The position numbers were made by a program, and so were the translations under genes. DNA of 64,000 nucleotides from Dyadobacter sp. Leaf189. Lineage in GTDB: Bacteria > Bacteroidota > Bacteroidia > Cytophagales > Spirosomataceae. Shown piece after piece: positions 43,960-49,956 of this stretch. The notes below the pieces were generated by a model. It had not been told where the DNA came from and did not search any database. It saw nothing but the letters and a program-made list of their open reading frames with translations. Within the stretch, counting starts at the first letter, position 1. Each line of letters starts with the position of its first letter. The stretch lies in NCBI RefSeq assembly GCF_001424405.1, contig NZ_LMPS01000005.1, positions 902,268-966,267 of the forward strand, in the 5' to 3' direction.

Positions 43960-44628
43960 TCACTTAGTTTGTCTGCTTACTATTTCATTGATCCATGTCG
44001 GGGCAAATGGGGAGGTGCATCCTTTGGATACCGGATAGTCGCGGTAAATACCGAGCTTCTCCCCGATCGCCAATGCGCGTTCCCGGTGTTCCGGGAAATG
44101 GATGCCGATATTGGCCAGTGCTGAGTTCATGGTCCATTGTACTTCCGGCGCCTCTGCGGGCATTTTGAACTCAATGGTGTCAAGCAATGCAGGAAGATCC
44201 AGCACGCCGGGGTTCCTTGCCACGCAGCCGCTCGTCAGGCTCCATGCCAGGCGCCTGCACATGGAGTCGTCGGATTGCAGCCACTTGTTACGGAGGGTTT
44301 CAGCATCCGGATAATTCTTGACCACATTGGCATAAAGCCACTCGAAAACCTGCACGTACCGCTCAGACCTGACCATTTTTTCAAGTTCATCCGCCGAAAG
44401 CTTTTTCGGGTTCATGATCAGCGTAGCCAGCAGCCGCGCCTCTACATTTCCCGTATCCCAAAGCGCTAGCGCCAGTTTGTGATCGGCTTTTATTTTGTTC
44501 GCCACGGCACGGATATCCCCGAGCTTGATGCCAAACTGGTTGGGACCTGCTCCATTTTTCGTGTTAAAAGCCCGCATCTTTTCGCTGCCAAGTGCTTCGA
44601 GCTTGCTAAGGGTTTCTTCGAGCGTCAT
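43960..44628 (-). CDS. AlkD-like DNA alkylation repair protein
   Basis: A 222-residue HEAT-like-repeat protein of the DNA alkylation repair family. It has the typical N-terminal helix pair (EETLSKLEALGSEKMRAFNTKNG, then QFGIKLGDIRAVA) and the central ALWDTGNVEARLLATLIM with EWLYANVV and RRLAWSLTSG. AlkD enzymes excise bulky or cationic alkylpurines; short members like this one are also seen without proven glycosylase activity. It follows the DUF4256 gene by 72 bases on the same strand, so it may be co-expressed from the operator-controlled promoter at 45424-45469. Confidence 0.88.
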   Translation of the reverse strand: MTLEETLSKLEALGSEKMRAFNTKNGAGPNQFGIKLGDIRAVANKIKADHKLALALWDTGNVEARLLATLIMNPKKLSADELEKMVRSERYVQVFEWLYANVVKNYPDAETLRNKWLQSDDSMCRRLAWSLTSGCVARNPGVLDLPALLDTIEFKMPAEAPEVQWTMNSALANIGIHFPEHRERALAIGEKLGIYRDYPVSKGCTSPFAPTWINEIVSRQTK

Positions 44629-44700
44629 ATCTTAGGTGAATTACATTGATCTGTAAAGCGTGGTTTGAAGCAGTTCTAATTTATTCTGTTGCATTGATTG

Positions 44701-45267
44701 CTACACCCTCAGTACGCCGCGGAAGCCTCTCGCTGCGTAATAAGAATCAGCGCCGTTATGGTAAATAAAAACCCTCCCGAAGCGGCGGTCGCCAAAGATT
44801 GCGCCGCCTGCCTTTCGCACGTCAGCGGGTGTTTTCAGCCAGCTTGATGTCTTCTGGTCAAAACTCCCCAGCTGCTGCAACTCCTGGTACTGTTCCTCCG
44901 TCAGCAGCTCGATCCCCATTTCGGCAGCCACGTCCATGGCCGTGTTTTCAGGCTTGTTTGCCTTGCGTGATTCCCATGCCTGGCGGTCGTAGCATAAGCT
45001 TCTCCGATCTTTGGGCGTCTCCGGTGAACAGTCGAAAAACAGGTACTCCCCCGTTTTTTCATCCATTCCGATCACGTCCGGCTCGCCGCCTGTCACTTCC
45101 ATTTCATCCAGCGTCCACAATTTTTCGGGATCCGCTTCCAGCTTTGCCTGTACCTGCTCCCATACTATGCCTTTGTGGCGGTTTTTGTTTTTTTCGAAAC
45201 GTGCTTTCAGTATCGCCAGCAGCTCGGAGGTCTGGTCAGCGGATAGTTGCTTTTTTGTTGTTTTCAT
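44701..45267 (-). CDS. DUF4256 protein
   Basis: A 188-residue cytoplasmic protein matching DUF4256 along its length: SADQTSELLAILKARFEKNKNRHKGI at the start, TGGEPDVIGMDEKTGEY and FFDCSPETPKDRRSLCYDRQAWE in the middle, and FGRVFIYHNGADSYYAARGFRG at the end. The function is unknown. In Bacteroidota and Firmicutes such genes often travel with ArsR/SRPBCC/DoxX genes. Here a promoter 150-200 bases upstream carries the same double operator as the arsR gene at 49387-49710, which links it to that regulator. Confidence 0.88.
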   Translation of the reverse strand: MKTTKKQLSADQTSELLAILKARFEKNKNRHKGIVWEQVQAKLEADPEKLWTLDEMEVTGGEPDVIGMDEKTGEYLFFDCSPETPKDRRSLCYDRQAWESRKANKPENTAMDVAAEMGIELLTEEQYQELQQLGSFDQKTSSWLKTPADVRKAGGAIFGDRRFGRVFIYHNGADSYYAARGFRGVLRV

Positions 45268-45327
45268 GATAGCGATTTGGTTCGTTTTTTGCTTTTGATC
45301 AATCCTTTAATGCGCATTCTTTGATGC

Positions 45328-45351
45328 CACGAATGCACGAATTTTCACGAA
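45328..45351. repeat. CACGAA triple repeat
   Basis: CACGAA occurs at 45328, 45336 and 45346, in a pattern (cacgaat, cacgaat, tcacgaa) resembling dispersed extragenic repeats of many Bacteroidota. No function is assigned. Confidence 0.5.
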
Positions 45352-45423
45352 GCATGAGGGCATTTAATCTGCTGCTGTTTTCGTTAAAAGTAAGCATTTC
45401 GTCTTTTCTCACGAATGCATTAT

Positions 45424-45469
45424 GTAGCTATTTGGCTACCAATATATAAGTAGCCAGGTGACTACACAA
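45424..45469 (-). promoter_or_regulatory. Double ArsR-type operator and promoter before the DUF4256 gene
   Basis: Two 16-base palindromes of the form GTAG-N8-CTAC lie at 45424-45439 (GTAGCTATTTGGCTAC) and 45450-45465 (GTAGCCAGGTGACTAC), 10 bases apart. On the reverse strand TTG (45467-45469), a 20-base spacer and TATATTGG (45439-45446) form a promoter in which one palindrome fills the spacer and the other lies just after the -7 box. The same layout is found at 49714-49760 before arsR. The promoter points toward the DUF4256 gene. Confidence 0.75.
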
Positions 45470-45622
45470 GTTTTTCTACAATTTTGCTTAAAGATTTGTG
45501 TGTAGCTTTCTGTTCAGTTTATGTCTTTATGTACGCAAACAGCTGTGTTACAATTGTATTAATCCGGCATTAACCCACTCCTATCCCCATTTAAGCCGAC
45601 GTATAGATTGGCTTTTACTGCA

Positions 45623-47689
45623 ATGAACAAGCGATTTCATCAGATTATACCTGCAAGTCCGTTTATCATTTTTCTGCTTTGGCTTCCATTAATCTCCGGC
45701 CTGAATGCTTGCAGGAAATCTGAGAAGAACAAGCCTAATGAACAACTTAAAACGTGGATTGACAGTCTCGACCGAAGTTCCAGGATAGTTGGCGTGAAAG
45801 AATCTGTCAAAACACTCGATTCACTGGTGGCAACTTTGGGCACGCTCAGCCTCACTGACCAGGTTCAATACTACAAGTTCATGAAAGTGCTCAGCCACCG
45901 CGATTCCACCAGGGCTGCGGATGCATTGCTGTATACCGACAGTCTCATGCAACTTTTTCCCTCTGTACAGATCCGCGAAGAGAACCCGATCGACTACTCC
46001 CGGGCATTGCTGCTGAAAGGAGACGATCTGCTGAAACAAAAAGACTATTATAGAGCTTACCGCAACTATTATAATGGAAAATCCTTTTTGCTTGGTTTGG
46101 GTGAGATTTGCGAATGCGCGCGGTACAGCAGCCGAATCGCGAACATTTCTTACGAGGAAGAGAACTATTACCAGGCAATCCAGTACTGGAAACAGGAATT
46201 GAAAGAACTGGCGGAATGCACAGATAAGGAGAATTTCCAGCTGCAATTCATCGAGAAACAAGGTAGTTTGCGGAACATCGGCATTGCGCACATTCACCGG
46301 AACGAGCCTGATATTGCTTTGGAATACTTCAAAAAAGCAGAGGATTTCATTGCTGCCCATGCAAAAGATTTCCCGCGAGAACACAAGTTTATCCGCTTTG
46401 CAAAGCTGGTAATCCTGAAAAATAAAGCCGAAGCTTACGCGCTGAAAGGCGAGACGCAGACTGCCGAAAGTTTGATCAAACGTTGCCTGCAGCACGACAA
46501 TGAAATTGAATGGTCGCTTGACGTGGAGCAGGAATCGAGGCTGATTTTGACAAAGCTTTACATTGATACCAAACAATTTACCAAAGCCCGGGAGCAACTG
46601 GACTTGCTGAAAAGCGTCACGAATGCTCCTGACCCTGAGTCGGAAAGGTTGTACGGAAAGCTGCAAGGCGCTATTTCGTATGGTTTAGGAGATTTTGAAA
46701 CGGCCGGTAAACTGTTTGTCGCCAATATGGAAGCGGAGCGGATTGCTGATCTCAAAAACAATGCAGAAAACAAAAGCGACGTGGGGCAGCTTCTGCAGCA
46801 GATCCAGCGGGAACACGAGATAGACCTGGAAGCAGAGCAAGATGCCCGACAGAAAGTGATCCTCAATTTTGCCCTGATCATATCCATTTCGCTATGTGTG
46901 ATCGTGTACCTGATCTGGCGGAGCGCGCAGAAAAGCGCCAGCAACCTGCTCGCCGTCACCGAACTGAACCGCGCCATTACGCAGAGCAATATTGTTTTGC
47001 AGGATACCGTGAATGCATTGGAACAGGCTGAAATGGAAAATGAAGCGGTATTGAAAATCATCGCGCACGACCTTCGGAACCCTATCGCGTCCATGATGTC
47101 GGCTTCGCAGCTGCTCTTCTGGGACCTGGACCCGTCGGCTGATCAGCAGGAAATTATCACGGGCATTCAGGAAGCCGGGCAACGTGCCAACGGACTGATC
47201 GGACAGATCCTGCAATCGACACCAGACCGTGACAAAATCATCAAAAGCGAAGTTGCATTAGAGGAAATCGTGCAATCGTGCATTGATATGCTCAGCTACA
47301 AAGCCAGTGAAAAGCACCAGAAAATCGGCTATCAATTCGAAAAGGTAACAGTGTCTGTTGACCGGGAAAAAATATGGCGGGTGTTTTGTAACCTGCTGAG
47401 CAATGCGATTAAATTTTCTCCGGCAGGCGGAACAATCCGTGTTGCTTTACAGGTACAAACAGGAAAAGTACTGCTGGCTGTTCAGGACAACGGGATCGGG
47501 ATACCTGCGGAACTGAAAGACCAGATCTTCGTCCATTTGAGCAGCGCGAAGCGATCGGGCACGGCCGGTGAGCAATCATTCGGCATCGGGCTTTCCATTT
47601 GCAAGCAGATCGTGGAAGCCCACGGCGGCCGGATCTGGTTTGAGTCAGCGGGCGACGGGACTACGTTTTTTGTAGAGCTGCCTGCGTGA
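45623..47689 (+). CDS. TPR-containing sensor histidine kinase (orphan)
   Basis: A 688-residue kinase from the ATG at 45623; a TTG at 45608 in the same frame is less likely. The N-terminus has a signal-like segment ending LNAC at Cys30, possibly a lipobox. A helical TPR-type sensor region (about 60-400) and one membrane span (about 411-433) follow. The HisKA domain has the phospho-acceptor His482 in IAHDLRNP. The ATPase domain has Asn590 in NLLSNAIKF, VQDNGIGIP (Asp622) and GIGLSICKQIVEAHGG. No response regulator gene is adjacent. TPR kinases of this type are common in Bacteroidota; the signal sensed is unknown. Confidence 0.92.
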   Translation: MNKRFHQIIPASPFIIFLLWLPLISGLNACRKSEKNKPNEQLKTWIDSLDRSSRIVGVKESVKTLDSLVATLGTLSLTDQVQYYKFMKVLSHRDSTRAADALLYTDSLMQLFPSVQIREENPIDYSRALLLKGDDLLKQKDYYRAYRNYYNGKSFLLGLGEICECARYSSRIANISYEEENYYQAIQYWKQELKELAECTDKENFQLQFIEKQGSLRNIGIAHIHRNEPDIALEYFKKAEDFIAAHAKDFPREHKFIRFAKLVILKNKAEAYALKGETQTAESLIKRCLQHDNEIEWSLDVEQESRLILTKLYIDTKQFTKAREQLDLLKSVTNAPDPESERLYGKLQGAISYGLGDFETAGKLFVANMEAERIADLKNNAENKSDVGQLLQQIQREHEIDLEAEQDARQKVILNFALIISISLCVIVYLIWRSAQKSASNLLAVTELNRAITQSNIVLQDTVNALEQAEMENEAVLKIIAHDLRNPIASMMSASQLLFWDLDPSADQQEIITGIQEAGQRANGLIGQILQSTPDRDKIIKSEVALEEIVQSCIDMLSYKASEKHQKIGYQFEKVTVSVDREKIWRVFCNLLSNAIKFSPAGGTIRVALQVQTGKVLLAVQDNGIGIPAELKDQIFVHLSSAKRSGTAGEQSFGIGLSICKQIVEAHGGRIWFESAGDGTTFFVELPA

Positions 47690-47815
47690 AATGCGCCGCA
47701 CATTCATTACCGATAGCCACTAAAGAACTAGGGTAACCAAATCAATTGAATGCTTTTACCTTGAATATCAGTTCGTATTTTTAGTACTTGATCTCATAAC
47801 CAATCTTCGTTAATT

Positions 47816-48217
47816 ATGTCTAGCTTAGATATACTTTCAACAAACCAGTCGTCAGACTCGCGCGAAGTTCCGTCAGAGAAGCTACGGATCTCCAAAGATG
47901 GTTTCGAAGGCACACTTCGTGTCTTTACGGGTCAACAAGGGGAACACATTGTCAGCATTATCCCGTCTCTGAACGTGTCAGGATATGGTTCCGAAGAGCA
48001 CACAGCGTTAACTTCCCTGAAAGAGAATATTGAAACTTTTTTTGAAGATTTATTCTCGCTGTCCCAGACTGAAATGCATGATGAATTACAAAGCCTCGGA
48101 TGGCAGGAAATATCTTTTACAGATGAAATGATGATGCCAGAGGCCAGAATAAATGGAGTCTTGCAAAACTTTGACTTCCCGGAAAAAGTAAAAACTTCTA
48201 TTGTACAAGCTGCATAA
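47816..48217 (+). CDS. HicB-like antitoxin candidate
   Basis: A 133-residue acidic protein. The segment EHIVSIIPSLNVSGYGSEEH followed by the helix TALTSLKENIETFFEDL (residues 44-80) has the HicB-type pattern of a short beta-sheet with a PSL...GYG turn and a helix. The C-terminal part (QSLGWQEISF, INGVLQNFDFPEKVKTSIV) is an extra domain without a clear DNA-binding motif. It is followed with no spacing by a HicA-like toxin in the same reading frame, so it is best seen as the antitoxin of a type II pair in antitoxin-first order. The similarity is to the fold pattern and is not strong. Confidence 0.65.
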   Translation: MSSLDILSTNQSSDSREVPSEKLRISKDGFEGTLRVFTGQQGEHIVSIIPSLNVSGYGSEEHTALTSLKENIETFFEDLFSLSQTEMHDELQSLGWQEISFTDEMMMPEARINGVLQNFDFPEKVKTSIVQAA

Positions 48218-48454
48218 TTGGGAAGTAACAGGCCCGTTAAGGTTAATGATTGGGTCGCTTTTTTGGAGGCGCATGATTGCAAGTACATGCGACAAAAAGC
48301 TTCTCATGAACATTACAAATGTCCCGGTTGCTTTCGCACAATCACCCACCGCCCTGCTGACAAAGATATTCCTCCGCTGCACTTGAAAACAAACCTGAAA
48401 ACAATGGGCAAAACTCTGGATTACCTGTACAAATGGATAGACGATAACCGTTAA
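48218..48454 (+). CDS. HicA-like toxin candidate (TTG start, same frame as upstream gene)
   Basis: A 78-residue basic protein with the HicA double-stranded-RNA-binding-like pattern: VNDWVAFLEAHDCKYMRQ, the catalytic-type His in KASHEHYKC, a strand RTITHRPADKD, and the C-terminal helix LKTNLKTMGKTLDYLYKW. HicA toxins are mRNA interferases inhibited by HicB. Unusual here is CPGC in place of the common H-P-D-G turn, which could bind a metal. The only start candidate is TTG directly after the TAA of the upstream gene and in the same frame, so translation may depend on termination-reinitiation or readthrough. Confidence 0.7.
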   Translation: MGSNRPVKVNDWVAFLEAHDCKYMRQKASHEHYKCPGCFRTITHRPADKDIPPLHLKTNLKTMGKTLDYLYKWIDDNR

Positions 48455-48504
48455 GCTGACTAATCGGAAAGCTGGACGGGGAACCAAGTTTACCTGAAAT
48501 CGGA

Positions 48505-48891
48505 TCAAGCCAAACCCTTGCTAGCCAGCCTGCGCTCCGCCGGGCGGAAGTACCAGGAAACAATTGTCAGCAGGATCAGCAGCACCGGCCCGAAAAGATC
48601 CTTCACCTCGTCACCTGCTGCCAGATGCGAGAACACCGCGCCCGACATTGCAAAGAAAAAGCCCGCATAAGTCCATTCCTTTAACAAAGGGAACCTTGGA
48701 ACAAGCAATGCGACCACACCGAGGATTTTCCAGGCGCCAATCAATGTCATAAAGTAAGATGGATAGCCCAAATGCGTCATCATATCCGCTTCTTCTTTCA
48801 TCTTCATGAGCTGCACGACGCCGGTTGAAGTCATTCCGAGCGCAAGCCAGATGGTGGCAATCCAGTAAATGATTCTGTTTCGTTTTTCCAT
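48505..48891 (-). CDS. DoxX-family membrane protein
   Basis: A 128-residue protein with four hydrophobic spans, matching the DoxX-like family: YWIATIWLALGMTSTGVVQL, LGYPSYFMTLIGAWKILGVVALL, GFFFAMSGAVFSHLAAGD, and LLILLTIVSWYF. It sits in the inner membrane; its function is not established. It follows the SRPBCC gene by 7 bases and ends the arsR-SRPBCC-doxX operon, a common trio whose small-molecule signal is unknown. It is convergent with the HicA-like gene. Confidence 0.9.
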   Translation of the reverse strand: MEKRNRIIYWIATIWLALGMTSTGVVQLMKMKEEADMMTHLGYPSYFMTLIGAWKILGVVALLVPRFPLLKEWTYAGFFFAMSGAVFSHLAAGDEVKDLFGPVLLILLTIVSWYFRPAERRLASKGLA

Positions 48892-48898
48892 AATCGTT

Positions 48899-49381
48899 TT
48901 ATTTCAACTGTTTTACAACTTCTTCCAAACGGTTGTGCGCCATGTTCAATCCGTACGCAAAAGGCATTTTCAACATCTGATCACGCAGCTCGACGGATTT
49001 GTAAATGATCTGCATGGTAAGCTTGCTGGTACCTTCGGTCAGTTTTTCAAATTCCAGAAATTCAAGCTGCACGGCGAAAGGAGGCGCCGTGGCAACGATG
49101 TTTTCCATTTCAAAAGTCCGCGTAATTCTTTCATTTGGAACAAATTCGGGGATCACTCCATTGGCGCGAAAAACGACGTTACCCTGCGGATCGGAAGTCT
49201 CGAACTGATAAGCGCCGTGCTTCCGGCTTTCCAGTTTCAGCACCTTCGTTCCCATCCATTGGGCCACAATCTCGGGTTCGACATAGGCTTTAAAAAGCAG
49301 TTCAAGCGGGAGATCAAATTCCCGGGTAATCACAATTTCCTGCTTTCCTTCCTCGGCATCCACTCTGGTTTTTCTTTCCAT
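48899..49381 (-). CDS. SRPBCC (AHSA1-like) domain protein
   Basis: A 160-residue single-domain protein of the START/Bet v1 superfamily, AHSA1-like group. ITREFDLPLELLFKAYVEPEIVAQWMG is the N-terminal signature, GTKVLKLESRKHGAYQFETSD and ITRTFEMENI form the sheet, and the C-terminal helix is RDQMLKMPFAYGLNMAHNRL. These proteins form a hydrophobic cavity and may bind a small ligand. It is encoded 5 bases after arsR and 7 before the DoxX gene, and should be repressed with them through the operator at 49714-49760. Confidence 0.92.
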   Translation of the reverse strand: MERKTRVDAEEGKQEIVITREFDLPLELLFKAYVEPEIVAQWMGTKVLKLESRKHGAYQFETSDPQGNVVFRANGVIPEFVPNERITRTFEMENIVATAPPFAVQLEFLEFEKLTEGTSKLTMQIIYKSVELRDQMLKMPFAYGLNMAHNRLEEVVKQLK

Positions 49382-49386
49382 TGCTT

Positions 49387-49710
49387 TTATTCTTTGGGTT
49401 TATAATTTTTCATGATTGCTTCCAGTTTGTTAAACCTGTCATCCCACATCTGCCGGAAAGGCTCGATAAAATCGGCCACTTCTTTCATCTTCTTCGCATT
49501 GATATGGTAGTACACTTCTCTCCCATTCTGCTGCGGTTCAAGCAGTTCGCATTCCGTCAGGATGGATAAGTGTTTGGAAATGGTGGGGCGCGCCGAGTCG
49601 AAGTTGGCCGCGATCGCGCCGGCTGTCAGCGACTGCGATGCTACCAGCATCAGGATCGCCCTTCTGGTCGGGTCGGCAATAGCCTGGAATACGTCTCTTC
49701 TTAAATTCAT
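49387..49710 (-). CDS. ArsR-family transcriptional repressor
   Basis: A 107-residue winged-helix regulator: DVFQAIADPTRRAILMLVASQ, the recognition helix region GAIAANFDSARPTISKHLSIL (about residues 33-53), and the wing ELLEPQQNGREVYYHINA. It has no metal-binding cysteine pair of the ArsR/SmtB type, as is usual for the branch paired with SRPBCC proteins. It leads the operon with the SRPBCC and DoxX genes. Its promoter carries two palindromes GTAG-N8-CTAC four bases before its ATG, so it is probably autorepressed. The same double site at 45424-45469 suggests that it also controls the DUF4256 gene. Confidence 0.93.
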   Translation of the reverse strand: MNLRRDVFQAIADPTRRAILMLVASQSLTAGAIAANFDSARPTISKHLSILTECELLEPQQNGREVYYHINAKKMKEVADFIEPFRQMWDDRFNKLEAIMKNYKPKE

Positions 49711-49713
49711 TAT

Positions 49714-49760
49714 GTAGTTATTTGGCTACGAATATAAATGTAGCCATTTAACTACGCAAA
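49714..49760 (-). promoter_or_regulatory. Double ArsR-type operator and promoter of the arsR operon
   Basis: Palindromes GTAGTTATTTGGCTAC (49714-49729) and GTAGCCATTTAACTAC (49740-49755) are 10 bases apart. On the reverse strand TTTG (49757-49760) and TATATTCG (49729-49736), separated by 20 bases, form the promoter. One operator fills the spacer and the other covers the start region and ends 4 bases before the ATG, a layout suited to repression. Confidence 0.82.
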
Positions 49761-49789
49761 TGTTTTCGGGGAAATTTATTTGGATGGAT

Positions 49790-49820
49790 AAAAAAAGACG
49801 CTCCGGAAAACCGGAACGTC
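49790..49820 (-). terminator. Rho-independent terminator of katG
   Basis: Arms GACGCTCCGG (49797-49806) and CCGGAACGTC (49811-49820) pair with one mismatch around an AAAA loop. On the reverse strand the hairpin is followed by seven T. It lies 137 bases after the katG stop. Confidence 0.75.
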
Positions 49821-49883
49821 TGCATGGAGGCTATGCATGAAACTTAGGAGAGGCCAAATAATTTCGCGGCGCATTGTTGTTGC

Positions 49884-49946
49884 ATCCCTACGGGATTTAC
49901 TCCCCTCTTTTTACCTGTTCCTACCTATGTTTGGCCGCTATGCGGC
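49884..49946. repeat. REP-like element with two small hairpins
   Basis: Hairpin ATCCC-TAC-GGGAT (49884-49896) and hairpin GCCGC-TAT-GCGGC (49934-49946) flank a pyrimidine-rich spacer (CTCCCCTCTTTTTACCTG...). The module, with a CTACGGG loop and a CTACCTATGTTTGG segment, resembles dispersed extragenic repeats seen in Cytophagales genomes. Only one copy is in the window. It lies between katG and its terminator. Confidence 0.45.
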
Positions 49947-49956
49947 TTTTTCTGCC

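Larger units (their letters stand above)
45268..45622. other. 355-base divergent intergenic region with repeat and operator
   Basis: This lies between the DUF4256 gene (reverse) and the histidine kinase gene (forward). It holds a CACGAA triple repeat at 45328-45351, the double operator/promoter at 45424-45469, and an AT-rich stretch before the kinase start. No gene was seen. Confidence 0.75.

Noticed and set aside
45821..46666. A 281-codon reverse frame inside the histidine kinase gene
   Set aside because: It is hydrophobic and Cys/Phe-rich, as expected from the complement of a charged helical TPR region.
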